A DNA stretch of 64,000 nt from Saururus chinensis (lineage: Eukaryota; Streptophyta; Magnoliopsida; Piperales; Saururaceae), in NCBI GenBank assembly GCA_035235625.1, contig CP141145.1, forward strand, positions 3,472,001 through 3,536,000. The letters are read 5' to 3'. Of this stretch, positions 45,083-57,459 are shown in pieces. Position numbers and translations under genes: made by a program. Each line of letters starts with the position of its first letter. Position 1 is the first letter of the stretch. The notes beneath the pieces are model-generated. The model saw only the letters and a program-made list of their open reading frames with translations, ran no database searches and had not been told where the DNA came from.

Positions 45083-47455
45083 TCAGGCAGGGATTGGATT
45101 AACAAGCACCGACTCAATGCGCGTCTTGGTCTCATGTCTAGAGTCACCATAACCATCACGGTATTGGTACAAGATCTGAATGATGCGAGCTAGACCAGCC
45201 ACCCTCATGTGTATTGCCCTTGGGATAGAAGTGTCATGGAGAAATTCACTATTCACCTGCTTCCATGCTGTATCTACCATGGCCTGGAGTACCTTACATG
45301 CATCTTCTTCTGTGCATCCATGGTCCCTCATGTAGATCTCTACACCTGTAGCATTATCTCCTTTCTCTTGTTCTTCCTAATGGAAATGTTATAGAAAATA
45401 AATATGTATCACACATACAACATGCTAAATTGCAGTAGCCATGATCAGTTTTGTTGACGTTTTGAACAGTTAGACATTACCTTGTGCCCAACAATGTCAT
45501 CTCTAAGTCTGCATATCATGGATGCTGCCTCAACAATCTTGGGAATTTTTATCGCCCATTCGAAGACTTGCTTGGTCGCAATTTCATCTAGCCCAACAAA
45601 GGAAGTCACACTCAGCAAAGGACAGCCGCAACTTACTATTGCGTTGTCCATGTACTCTTCAAATGTAGGAATATACTCCGAATAAAACCATTGTGCTCCC
45701 ACAAAGTATGTTTTAATTATTTCAATCATCTGCCAGGGAAATAAATCAAGAACATCAAGTTTTTCATAAAATCATGCCACAATGGAGTAATAATAAGACT
45801 ATTTTTTGAAACAAAAATCTCCAGAAAAGTATGTCCCTGATAATAAGGCTGATGATTTATCAATGTTTATCGTTTAAGTAAAATTTTATGAATGGATCAG
45901 ACTTGCATATAAGCTAGCTAAATATAATGTGCAAAGGCTTCATTATTTGCATACTGCTTTTCTCAAGTAGCTCAGACGGTATTTCTCTTCTGGTTTCAGC
46001 AGATCCTCAAATCCACTGAATGTCTTAATAAGAGCATGATAAGCTGTCTTCATGTAGTCTGGCAATTGGTTACCGGCTTGGATGTCCCATCTAATAGAAG
46101 ATAAAATATTCTCAGAATTAAGGTGATCATGCATCAGTAATAAAGGAAATGGTAGGAAGGCTACAACCTTTCAATTGCATCTGTAAAGAGTTGGAGCTCC
46201 TCAAGTGTGCCATATACATCATAAATATCATCCGTAACTGATGTTAGTATGATAGTCCTTGTCATAATTTCCCTTGCTCTTGCGTACTTTGGCTCAGAAA
46301 GTGATTCAAGTACCCAAAAGTATAACTCAACTTCTCTGTCCCTAATAAAGGGCAGTTGATTAGCAAGTCCCAACTCCCTCCACCACCTGAAAACAGAAAG
46401 AAAACGCATTGGGTTTTATTTATCGAAAGGAAAATGGCCTCCTCTTGCAATCGAGCGTTGTAATACATTGTTACCTTGTGAACTCTGCTAGCTCTTTCTG
46501 ATGAAGGGCTTGTAACAGATTGAAATCCAACTTTGCAAGCTCTAGCACAATCTCATTCCTGCTATCCTCTTCCTCAAGGCATGAGATAGAGCGCCTTGCT
46601 TTCAGCCTTTCAGTGCACCTGTTTAATGGTATCTCAACTGCAAACTCTACTTGTCGAGCAAGCGAACCCTTGAGATTCGGCAAGGCTGCCTTAAGCCTAT
46701 CAGTGGTGAAAGATAGAGCTTCATCAAGTATTTATTCCCCCTCAACACTTAGATATGCTGCATCATATAAGCTTAGCATACCTCTTACATCATCGGCTAT
46801 GCCCTATTTGAAATTTCCTGAGTTGTCTGTAAACCTCTTGAACACATCTGCATGAACAAGTTGGGGCCAATGCCACCAAGATTGTGACTAGCAGATTTTG
46901 ATGTAAATAATTAAGAAGAGAAATGCTATCCATCATCATGGACCCCATGCTTATATGACCAACATGGTCACTAACCTGTTGAAACATTGTAGCATTGCTG
47001 CCTTAGCAATCGAAAACGCAAGGCAACCTCACGAAGATCAGAGCTTGCATTGCAGGAACTGGTATTGGCTGCGTAAATCCGCTTCATCGCTTCCATGATC
47101 TCCGTCTCAAAATGGTATCCAATTCCTGTTCTTTGTAACATGTCAATCAAACTCATATTTTCAAGTGTATCAACGGCATTCCGTAGCAGCTTCCTCACTT
47201 CTGTTTTCAGTTTTTCGATCCTTTCTAGTGTTGATGATGGCGGCTCCTATACATGGGTAGCAAGTTTAAAACAAACATGTCATGGTACTAATGTTTGCAT
47301 TCAATTTTGAGGGTTTAACTTACGGTCGCCTTTTTGGACAATTCGATGAAGTAATCACCCCAAATCGAAGGATGATATTTTGCATCACGCCGAGCGATCT
47401 TCTTTTTAGTGGAAGGTTTATGACCAGAGTTGGCATTTACTAACGAGGTGGCCAT
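45083..47455 (-). pseudogene. Terpene synthase (TPS-a-like sesquiterpene synthase), copy 2, two nonsense codons
   Basis: Seven exons with GT-AG introns: 47324-47455, 46976-47246, 46475-46847, 46168-46386, 45955-46090, 45481-45729 and 45083-45376. They total 1674 bp, or 557 codons plus stop, the normal size and exon pattern of angiosperm TPS-a/b genes. Visible motifs: RR(x8)W at residues 22-32, RDR (RxR) at 274-276, DDIYD at 311-315, and the second metal motif DDIVGxxxE at 454-462. There is no plastid transit peptide before RR(x8)W, favouring a cytosolic sesquiterpene synthase acting on farnesyl diphosphate (family inference; product unknown). Exon 3 has two in-frame stops: TAG at 46804-46806 (codon 149) and TAA at 46732-46734 (codon 173). 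Copy 1 has GAG and GAA there. All else looks intact, so inactivation is probably recent. Confidence 0.93.
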
Positions 47456-47690
47456 GACTATGAACGAAGTTACAAGAAGAAACAAACCTGTGATATGTAC
47501 TAGTGCACGTTGTGGAGTGAAGGCCCTCGTAATTGGGAATTTATAAGCATTGGTCGAACAGTAGTTCTACCTGCTATCAAACTAATTTGCATTTTTAAAT
47601 TTCACGTGTAACACCAATTCTAAGCACAACTCACGTCCATTCGTTGCAAACTGTTCATTGTCCACTCACTACTTGAACCACTCTGATGTT
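47456..47690 (-). promoter_or_regulatory. Proximal promoter region of terpene synthase copy 2
   Basis: On the minus strand a TATAAAT box lies at 47539-47545, about 85 bp upstream of the ATG at 47455. The block matches 9585-9825 upstream of copy 1, including 'gtgagtggacaatgaac' and 'aagggcct'-like text near the TATA box. Transcription start is not known. Confidence 0.6.
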
Positions 47691-49240
47691 AGAAAAAACC
47701 AAAGCCACAATCTAACATCTAGGAAATCTACACGAAATCGATTCCTTTTTGAAAACTTCTTTCATGAAAGACGAGAAGTTACTGCGAGAAAACCGTACTC
47801 ACTTTTTTTTTTGGCTATGCAAACCTCTTCTACATATCAAATATTCCAGTTCTACCAGTCCGGTTCGATTTTTTTTCAAACAAGTTCAAAGCTTTTCCAA
47901 GTCATTATTAATGTACTTAGTTATAATTGTTTCCTCTACATGTCTTATTTGTTAAAATAAAATAATTAACTTTTTTAGGTAGTATTCCCTCCATCCTCTA
48001 ACAATAGCTGCATTTGAAAAAATTGTACTCCTTCCATCTTAAATTAATAGCTCCATTTGAGAAAAAAATTTGTTCTATATTAGTAGCTTTATTTGGTTAA
48101 ATTTAAGTGGTTAGGTATTTTAAAAAGAGTATCATAAGCTTATTTCTCATTCTCTAGTTTTACTATTTAAAAAAAATACTATTTTCTAAATGTAATTATT
48201 AATATAGGACAAAAGGAGTAACTTTCATTGAATAATGAAAACCACATCTAAAAGAAGGAAAATTAAGCTTGCTTATGATACTCTTTTTCAGTATCCAACT
48301 ATTTAAATTTAATAAAATGGAGCTATTAATTTAGGACAGAGGGAGTATTATACATTAGTTTTCATAACATGTTACGATTTGTAATTTCTGGATCAAATTA
48401 AGATCTTATTTATAGGAATTATTGAGCTATGCGTTAGGGGACTGATTCATCTATTAACTCAAGTTTGGTAGCTTTGCTATATGGTGGTTGACCATGTTTC
48501 AAGGGTACCAGAGAATGTATATCAACAAGAGATTCACATGGGTGTTGTATCTTTTACCCATTTTGAATTTAGTTACAAGAATGAAAAAATAAAAAAATTT
48601 CCAACTGACTTGAAAATTCAACAAAGCGTGTAGCAATAATGTTCTCTTCTCATTTTTGGTCAATTAATCGGGGGAACATATAATTTTTAAGCGTTAATAT
48701 GAGACTATGTTCACACACGCTAGCATGAGCCTGACATTGTACCATTGGAAACCCCAAGTATTATTATGCATAAAATAGGTAAATGAAGGAGTCCATGTGT
48801 CAAAATAAACTCTGGTTACATTCCCTTGTAGTGACCCCAAAAGAGAATTCTATTTCAGCACAGGAGAGTATATTAATTAAGTAATTAGGACAACTCTAAA
48901 CGTAAATAACTCATGTTTACAAAATTTGATTTATTATTTAAATGTTTAACTATAATAGTTTTTCTTTAACATATGTTATTTATAAGAAGAGTTTTGGATG
49001 TACCCAAGTAGATCTTGAGTCTATTGTACTAGATGTTCAACTTGGCAAATTAGACTCGTGCACAAAAAAGACTTATAAAATATGTAGAAAATGACCATCA
49101 CTTCCACTCATATACTTTGTCCCCTACTAGCATTGGTCAACTATAGCAGACCTTCTCATGCGGATGTGTGACTGACGTCCTAGAACCACAGCCCTAATGT
49201 TTCACCTCTTCTTTGCAACTCAAGGCGCGGCAAAGCCCTA
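47676..49240. other. 1.56-kb insertion splitting the terpene synthase upstream region
   Basis: Upstream sequence that is continuous at copy 1 (around 9565-9590) is here split in two. The left edge is 'actcactacttgaac' (47663-47677) and the right edge 'aactcacgcttgaac' (49231-49258 region), a possible imperfect target duplication of about 13 bp. Inside are a palindromic MITE and no coding frame. The type of insertion is unknown. Confidence 0.45.
48026..48347. mobile_element. Stowaway-like palindromic MITE
   Basis: It starts TACTCCTTCCATC and ends GACAGAGGGAGTA. The first 110 bp ('aaattaatagctccattt', 'aagagtatcataagc') are repeated inverted at the right ('gcttatgatactctt', 'aaatggagctattaattt'). 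CTCCCTCC-type ends with flanking TA are those of Stowaway (Tc1/mariner) MITEs. A related 'ttccctccatcc' end at 47984 suggests nesting or a second copy. Confidence 0.75.
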
Positions 49241-49249
49241 GAACTCACG

Positions 49250-49400
49250 CTTGAACAACCCATGTCATATCCTTTTTTAAAGATTTCTTTCTTTACAATT
49301 AAACATGCATGAAAGACGAGAAGTTTATTAAATAACGACAATCAAATTACGTGTGTCCTCTCTCTTTTGTTTTGTACTGGCTTGTGCACTAATGAATCCA
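49250..49400 (-). repeat. Distal upstream block shared in inverted orientation with 9389-9570
   Basis: The reverse complement gives 'ggcttgtgcac', 'gagagaggacac', 'catgcatg' and 'gacatgggttgttcaa', matching upstream of terpene synthase copy 1 in the same order. Similarity stops near 49400 and 9389. Confidence 0.75.
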
Positions 49401-49790
49401 GTACTTCAAAGTCTAGCAATTTACCTGGTCAGTCTGTCCCAATATATGACAAGTTTGGGACAGGGACCGATTTCCCGCTCTCTAATTTATTTTTTAATTA
49501 ATTATCGGTAACTTTATTTTTTGAACATATATAGTATATTTATAAATTTTAATTTATTAATTAAATTCTTAAATATAATTTTTTCCAACATATTTTATCT
49601 TATTTCATAAAGCACAAATGCTATCTTCTAGTCTCTTCTAGTCGAGTAAACTAGTGGAGATTTCAAAGGAGAAATTCCTCTATGCACAAAGCCTATGCCA
49701 ACAAATTGGGCCCTGAATTTTTATGATAATGGTGAGCACTACACAAGTGTCATTGAGTGGAAGAATATGTAGCATTTTTGAAATCATATT
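49401..49790. other. AT-rich spacer before the large LTR retrotransposon
   Basis: No coding frame or repeat is recognised. Confidence 0.5.
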
Positions 49791-50590
49791 TGTAATGACC
49801 TATTTTTTTATTAAGAATAATCCGAGGAGTCGAGGGTAATTATATAATTTTTAGCTAAGTTTTAGGGGTTTCAAGGGATGAAATCTCTGTATTTGGTTAG
49901 AGCTCAAAGTAAGGAGCGTAATGAATAAAAAATAAGTAAAACTAAACTCAAGAGTGAAAGTTATGGCCTAGGGAAGTGTGTCATATGAGCAGGACTTACT
50001 TAAAAAGTGTAGGATAAACTACACATGTGTGGTTTATTTTCAAATGGCTCATCGATACAAGTCCATCTCTACCAAGGGTGCGCAATTCCGACTTTCGGGT
50101 AGGAAGTTATTGTGTTTTGAAGTTTGAATAATATTTGATTAGAATAATAATAAAAATGAAGAAAAAATGAAAATGATGATGTCAGCAGCATGAGCCAAGA
50201 CGAGCCACAATGCATGGTGCACGCAGGGCATCGCACGTGATGAGCTCGTCCTCCGCGACGGTGCAACATGGACACGCACGGGTCTTGCACATATGCGCAC
50301 ATGTGTGTTTTTTCGCCTGTACGCTTGCAGGTTTCTCCTAGAAATTAGGAATTCCATCCAATCTTTCGGGAGAGCTTTCTTGTCTATGTTGAGTTCGTTT
50401 TTGTCCGTTCAAGAGGTACTCTTAGCTAATTCAATGGTGTTCTATGCAATGGAAGTGTCTATTCCTTGAGTTGGCAACCTTATAAGGGGGCAATGTCTCC
50501 AGGCAAGAAGAGGCTATACCCGTCGCCCTTCCGCCCCGAAGAGAGAGAAAAGTAGACTGGAACAAGAAGAAGTTTTATCTTTTGTGGACG
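49791..50590 (+). repeat. 5' LTR, left part
   Basis: It begins TGTAATGACC. Shared blocks with the 3' LTR include 'gtgggataacctacccatgtg'-like text, 'gatacaagtccatc', 'gggtaggaag' and 'ccttgagttggcaacc'. It is interrupted at 50591 by an unrelated LTR-like start. Confidence 0.8.
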
Positions 50591-51444
50591 TGTCACGACC
50601 CGGATTTTCAAAACCCTTTTTTAAATAAAAGACACACGATAAATTCTAATAAATGTTTTTTTAAAATTAAATCAAATTGATCAACTAAAATATCCAAGTT
50701 GTGATAACTGAGGTTCCCAAATATGAATATCAAAACATATGATATTATTACATGTGTGAAAATTAAAAAAATAGCAAGTTAACCCTCTAAGTACAACTTA
50801 TTAAATATTCATGAAAACTGGTCATAATGCATCTAAGGCATTAAAGTAATTATCCAACATTAAATATGGTCCTCTCTGTTCTCGGGTAAATCTTTAACCT
50901 CTCAAGAGGTTTCAAAATTACATTGGCCCGTTAACTTCATTCATGCGAATGCGAGCCGGTCCATTCATAAGGGTATTTTTGTCATTTTGTTATGGGCTTT
51001 TTAAAACCTAATGGGTCCAAAACTAATCTCAGTGGTAGTCCTTCACGTTATGAACTAGAGTTAATTTTCTTGATGTTTAACCAGGTTGTCAACCCCTTGA
51101 ACGGACCCCGGTTCAATTAACAATCTTACCTTAACCCTAGAGGTAAAACAGTCAAATATCAATTTATTGGGATTTTTTCCTAACTTGAGGCTTGGTCCAA
51201 ATTTAGGATACACATTAACATCTCACTGAGATTTTTCTCAATTTTTGAATCTACTCATAGCCTCTGAACCGGAGCCCCTAAGTTTGGTCATTAATTATTA
51301 TTCTACGCTACAACTCACAAGGGTAAATTGGTCATTTAAAAACCGTTGGAATTTTTCCCAATCTTAAACTTGGTCAGGGAAATCGTCATACTCCCATGGT
51401 CATTTGTAACTTTTTCTATATTTTTCTCACTATTTTCTCCTACA

Positions 51445-51525
51445 GAACCGGATCCGGTTCAGTCGGTATATTGTGTTTATCTTTTTTTAAGTCGAACCGA
51501 ACCGGGTCAGGTAACCTGACCCGGT
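51445..51525. repeat. Two perfect palindromes
   Basis: GAACCGGATCCGGTTC (51445-51460) is a perfect 16-bp palindrome. 51501-51525 is a 25-bp palindrome with a single central base, beginning ACCGGGTCAGG. Both are built on the CCGG/ACCGG word and lie 40 bp apart. Confidence 0.8.
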
Positions 51526-51933
51526 CTAGGGAGCAGACGTCCCACATTGTGGTTCCCAGCAACTTGCCAGAGGCCATTCGACCTTTGGCAGGGGTGCCCC
51601 TACCGTGGCGGAGGGGTGGGCAGCTCAGTGCCTCTGAACCTCCGGAGCAAGGCGGAGCCGATAGGGTCGATCTTGCTGTCATCTGATGGCCAAAACTGTC
51701 TGGCTTAGGTGCCTCCAGGGCTAGCACAACCTGTGCCCCTTGTTTTGTTTTTTTATCTGCACACCAGCATGGTGGCCTACCCGGCGTCAACCGTGTTCTG
51801 GATCCTGGCCCTTGACTGAGGGAGTCGAGTGTGCAAGTACCAGTTGGTCAGCTGCCAATCAGCAGGATTTAAACAAATTACAGAACACCAGTTACTGTTT
51901 AGGAAAATTACAAAAAAACAGAAATGTAGAAAT

Positions 51934-51938
51934 CCAAT
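51934..51938. repeat. Left target-site duplication CCAAT of copy A2
   Basis: CCAAT abuts TGTAAGG and recurs at 56362-56366. Being different from copy A1's ATCTG, it shows two independent insertions. Confidence 0.9.
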
Positions 51939-54900
51939 TGTAAGGTCCCTGATTTTTTGTGATTTTCCTGCTATTTTTCTGGTCATTTTTTGCAAGAAAA
52001 TATGACACTTTGGCGTATTCATATTTGTGTATTTTCCCTAGTATTTATACCCATAGAGTCGGGTGTGGGGCTTAGTCGTAGGCTGCGGGCCTTGCTACGT
52101 TCTTATGGTGCAAATTTTGGACATATAATGCGTAACTGGGAGGTGAACTTGTGTTGGGGACATAGATGAAAAAATTAAAAGAATTATATATATGAAATCC
52201 GTAATCAGGATTCCAAAAGTTTTGCTGCCCAGAGAAATTTTACAGACGTCCAGTGGGTTTTGTGAGAATGCGAGTGAGATTCCGGTAGCTCGTTCTCCCT
52301 CCTCCATCATCGGATTTCACCGATTCTTGTCAGGATCCTCTTTGCCTCACGCCACGATTCCGTAGGTAGTGGCTATGACCTGCCGCCATGACCTCTTCGC
52401 TCCTGCACGAGGTACTGAACTTTTCTTTAGTTTTTCTCTCCTTCAAATCTCGTTTTTGAGCCGTGGGGGTGCGATTTTGTTGTCATTTGCGACCGCCCTC
52501 AACGAGACTTATGTTTGTTTGGCCGCTAGGAACCCATACGCACTGGCTAGAGGTGCCACCATGCTTTCTTCACTCCGCTGTGAACTACCGGTACTATGGC
52601 TGGGTTTTGGTTATATTTTCATTTAACTGTCCGTGATGTTTTTTAGACGCCGGTGTGTTTCCTGTCGTTGTCCGGCCACCAGATGGACTCCATCCAACCT
52701 ACCTCAACCCACTGTCAGTAGGCGGTTGCCGTCTGACCCTGCTTCGCCCTATTGTCTTGGTCTGCTCAATTAGATGCTTTGGGTGCATCTTGGGTCATTG
52801 TCATTGGCGAGTCATGGGCCATTTGACCATTGTGGTCTCTGCCATGACTCGGCGATAGTGAGGGTCAGCCCCACTTGGCCTGATTATACCTCCGCTCAGA
52901 ATGGGTCGCTTGCCTTTGCCCTATACCATGCGAGATGCACAGTTGCCTGTACCACATGTATTGGTTGTGGGTGGCGATTGGCGATGTCGCCGCCTCGATC
53001 GGCCACCTCTTCCTGGCCCTAGCTCCGTTGCCCCTTTTGTGGGCCTTAGGCCGCCACCGTCCGACCCATCTCCCCCTAGAGTGGCACTTTTAGGCTGCGT
53101 GTGCATGTGGCCACGCGTGCGTTTCTGGGTTTAGGCCCCATATTTGTGCCGCCTGACCATCGAATAGCTTCGTCACCATTTGAGTTGACCACTAAAGCCT
53201 CCTCCACCTCTCCTTTGTCCTTGAGCGTTGCCCCACTCTTATCTGGGCCATTGTTGACGCGAAATCGTCGCTGTTGGGTGCTATTCACGGCCGATTTTGA
53301 CGTTTTGCAGCTGGTCGAGTACGTCTTAGCTACCAGCCGATCTTCAGTGTGTACACCCTCGACATCTGGTTGCAACGCCAATTATGTTGGCTTGACCTTT
53401 CTCCCGGCCACCTTAGTGTGCCACCTTTGGTTGGGGATTTTGCCGCATTGACTTCTGACACCTCATTTGGCCATGATTATTTTTGGCACTTCCTAAAATC
53501 CTCGGGATAGTAGTTCTCTCAAATTGGCAAAGATTTTGGCCGCCAACTCCGCCACCAACGCACCACCGTAGTGTGCTCGCCATCAAACATCATGATTACG
53601 AGGTAGGGGAGCTTTGAACTCGTAATTTCATGATAGCATGCTTTGAATGAGTAGTAGCATGCTAGGACTATATGATTGAATGCTATGGATGTTAGATTAT
53701 GATCCGTTTGCATGATGTAAGAGGATGAATTATACCATGTTGAAATGCATATGACATGCATGTTGGCTGTAAGTATGTTTGAAGTATGTATGCGCTAGTG
53801 ATGGCTAGCGTGTTTTTTGGTAAGCTTTGTATGTGGATTGAGTATGTGCTAGTGATGGCTAGCGTGTATGTTTGTAAGCTTCTTATGTTGATTGAGTATG
53901 TGCTAGTGATGGATAGCATGTTTTTTGGTAAGCTTCGTATGTGTATGTATGCGCTAGTGATGGCTAGTGAGCATGTTTGTAAGCTACATATGTATGACAG
54001 TATGTGTATGTTATACGTATGTGTGATAGACATACGCATGTATGATGGCTATTTGTCTATGCTATCGATATGTGTATGTGCATGTGGTCAGAAGTATGAG
54101 CTATGGATGGTAAGAAGTGACAGTGTCTGGTATGGATTTGTTGTGGATGTGTAAGCGTATGATGGAAGACAAAGGATATAAGATTGACGGGCGAGGATTA
54201 GAATGGATCGGTTTGGGTTGGATCGTATGTTGGGGGATTATTAGACAGTAAGAGTGTGCATAATTGTACAAGCATAATGTACAGATTATGAAGTGAAAAG
54301 TAAGCATAATAAGTGAGGTATAAGTAAGAGGGTGATAACTGGGTTTGGCTATGAGGAGCTTAGTTTGATGATGTTTGTGTCAGATGTTTTGGCCATAAGG
54401 TGGATGGCAGAGTATGTAAAACTGTAAGGATTTGATGTATGATTAGTTGATCATGATATAGATGGGTTAAGTGAAGTCTGTTGCCCTGAAGAACTAGGGT
54501 TTCGATCGGGCTCAGCTTCGGTTTGATCAATCGATGACTATGAGTTTGTTTGGCATAATTATACCGCATAATTTACTTAATTTAAACTTGAATTATAAGA
54601 AATCTAATGATAGCATTGTGAGTTTGAGACTTGAGGGTTCGACGGATTAAGTTTCGTGTTTGGCTAGCCGATAATGAGTTCACTGAGCATTTCTCATGTC
54701 TTGCCATGGTGTTTATCCTGCGGGATGTTGTCTGTGTGCTGTATAGAGCACCGGACATCTGATGCTATGTTGAGAGTGATGTATGCTTCCAATTTAGTCT
54801 GTGTGCTATATGAAGCCCAGATGTTTGATGCTTTGTTGAGAGCAACATATATTTTTTATTTGGTCTGTGTGCTGTATTAAGCCTAGATGTTTGATGCTCT

Positions 54901-56361
54901 ATTAAGAGCATTATATGAGTCTGCCCAAGAGTGGCATTGTATGATTCTGGCCCAAGAGTGGCATTGTATATTTCTGCCTAAGTGGCACTGTATGTTTTCT
55001 GCCCAAGAGTAGCACTGGCACGATAAGACCCATTATGGTGGGCAATTCTATGGCACTATAAGACACATTATGGTGGGCAACTGTATGACCCCTTATGTGT
55101 GGGTGTTTATGTTTGTGCGCTCAGGTAAGTAGTATTATGGACCTGCTCTTACCTGTTTGATCCTGTGCCCCATGAGCATAGGTGTGCCTTGCCTTCGGAA
55201 AAGTCCATGGCGTCTAGTCACTCCCCAGAGGTTAAGGTGATGCCCAGTGACATTCTTTTCCTTTTCGACGTTGGAGCTTATTAGTTGTAATGAGCTTCAG
55301 TGGTTGATAGTATGTGTACAACTATGTGAGTTGGTGTGTATGAGTATGACTGTAAGAATATGAGTATGAGCACGACTATAAGAGTATGAGTATGTGTATG
55401 ACGGTACGAGTATGAGTACAATTGTAGGAGTGTGAGTTTGAGTACGATTGTAAGAGTATGTTTCTGAGTAAGACAGTAAGTGTATGATTTTGAGTAAGAC
55501 TGTACGAGTAAGGTAGTACGAGTAAGATTGTATGAGGAGGTCATACAAGTATGTGTAAGCTGTATGAGTAAGCATATGATTATACAAGTAAGCTCGTACA
55601 AGTATGTGTATGTTGTATGAATAATTATACAATGGTATGAGTAAGTTTGTAAGACCCTGAACAAGGGTGTTTGTGTAAGTTTGATTTGATGGTTTGTTTG
55701 GTATGTTTGTATACGTATGAGCATGATGATGACATGCCTATTTGCTTCATGTTTGAGTTGCATGAATGCATCTATGTATATATTTACTAAGCTCACTGTT
55801 TAGAACTCCCCTACTGGGTATTTTACTACTGAGTATGAAAATACTCATTACCCTACTTTTTATCCCCGTTGTTGGGGAGGCTTTTGCAGGTTGTGCGGAG
55901 AGCTCCTGGAGATGGATGCTCATTTCCATGGTGGATTGATTCCCTTAGACTCAGGTATATACTTGACTTACTGTGAGTTTTTTTGTGCCATGATCCGATG
56001 TATTGGGTAAGATGAGAATTAAGCTATTATGTATTCTGGACTTTCATTTGGATTAGACTGTGGACTGTTATGGGACTTGCACTCAGGGATGCCTAGGAGA
56101 GATTTGTATTTAAAGTCTATGATCATAGTAATTTATTCGTACGGTTATTTTCAAGTAGCGCCTGAGGATGTTTTGGTTTGGCCATACGATGTTTGATAGA
56201 ATAAGTAAAAATTTGGATGGGAAAACCGATGTGTTATGTTTTAAAATATAAAACTATTTTCACAGGTTTCGTATTAATCATTTTTTCCGATTTATAGTAG
56301 TTATATTGCAAAACATTTCTGTGAATTTTGAGGAAAATGTATGAAAATCTCGAGCGTTACA
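51939..56361 (+). mobile_element. 4.4-kb non-coding solo-LTR-like insertion (copy A2)
   Basis: It starts TGTAAGGTCCCTGATTTT and ends CGAGCGTTACA, with an exact CCAAT duplication at 51934-51938 and 56362-56366. It is collinear with copy A1 (1476-5975) except in the GC-rich part (A1 about 1750-2650 against A2 about 52230-52660), where similarity drops. From 'accatgcgagatgcacag' (52926, A1 2921) rightward the match is strong. Same tandem arrays as A1 with different copy numbers. No coding domain. Confidence 0.85.
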
Positions 56362-56366
56362 CCAAT
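56362..56366. repeat. Right target-site duplication CCAAT of copy A2
   Basis: Exact repeat of 51934-51938 following the GCGTTACA end. Confidence 0.9.
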
Positions 56367-56656
56367 TACATCCAAATTTATTTAATAAAATCATTATTAA
56401 TCTTCACTCAAAGACAACGGCAACGATCTTACCTTAATCGCCGATTTGTTGTCGATTCATTGCTCGAGGCTCACCATTCTCTACCTTCTCCCCTCCTATC
56501 GGGCAAAGACCCCTAAATTATACCCTAAGAATCCCTTTTATAAAAATGGGGATTAGGGTTCCTAATCCCCTTAGAAATTGGGTCAATCCTCTTAACTTAG
56601 GAAACTTAATTAGGGTTTTAAATATTAATTTCAAAACTTTAAACAGCCCAATTACA

Positions 56657-57457
56657 TGTTTGACTCAGGTTCTGTCTACCTTTGGATGCAATGAGAATAA
56701 TGTTCAAGAGTAAAAGAAGGTTATGCTTGCCGTCTCCAGACCTAAAGGGGAGGACACCTTCCTGAACTAAAGAAGAGTAAGCATTTCTGACTTTCTAATT
56801 TAATATGAATTATATGCATGTGCATCTTAATTAGTAATATTAATACACTAATTAAGATATATGATTTGATATAATATGATGTGTTATGATATGCTCTGCT
56901 TTGATCTGATCTACTCTGAATAACATTGTTTTGATCTAACATGTTCCAATATAATATGATATGGTCAGTTGAAATATGATATGATTTCATGGGATCTGAT
57001 ATGATTCAATTTTTCTCTATAGTGTGTTTTGCTCCGCTCCATGATTGAGTGGGATATGTGATTCCATTGATTTAATAGCTTCCATTCAACTCTGATGATT
57101 TATGAGATTTTCGTATTTTAACGTATATGATTTTATGATGCCTAATACATGTATTAGTCATTAGGTAGAACTATGTTTGGATCTGTTCGTCTTAGAATAA
57201 CATCATGAATGTTATCCAATATGTACATAAGCAACCAATGGTAAGGCAGCATTAGCCTTGTCCAAATTAGTTATAAAATTAGGTTTGTTCTAATCTACGC
57301 GTAATAAAAGCTAAAGCTCCATGGTACATAGAGGAACGTTACAACTCTTGCACACAGAGTCCATCACTCTTGGTTGGACTCATTTTGGTTTTTATGAATT
57401 AATTAATTTACTTCGATTTTATATTCTGAACCCCCCGGTCTAGGTCGTGGTGTTCCA
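56657..57457 (+). repeat. 5' LTR, right part
   Basis: The block 56680-56995 matches 63680-64000 ('tttggatg', 'atgagaataat', 'gatatgctctgctttgatct', 'ctaattaagatatat'). The LTR ends near GTGTTCCA at 57457, directly before the primer site. Confidence 0.75.
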
Positions 57458-57459
57458 AA

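Larger units (their letters stand above)
50591..56656 (+). mobile_element. LTR-like insertion in the 5' LTR, itself carrying copy A2
   Basis: The outer LTR breaks at 50590 and TGTCACGACCCGGATTTTC begins, a typical plant gypsy LTR start. After copy A2 (51939-56361) about 295 bp remain, ending near CCCAATTACA at 56656 before the outer LTR resumes. No gag-pol domain is seen. A matching target duplication is not visible, so the right border is approximate. Confidence 0.5.
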
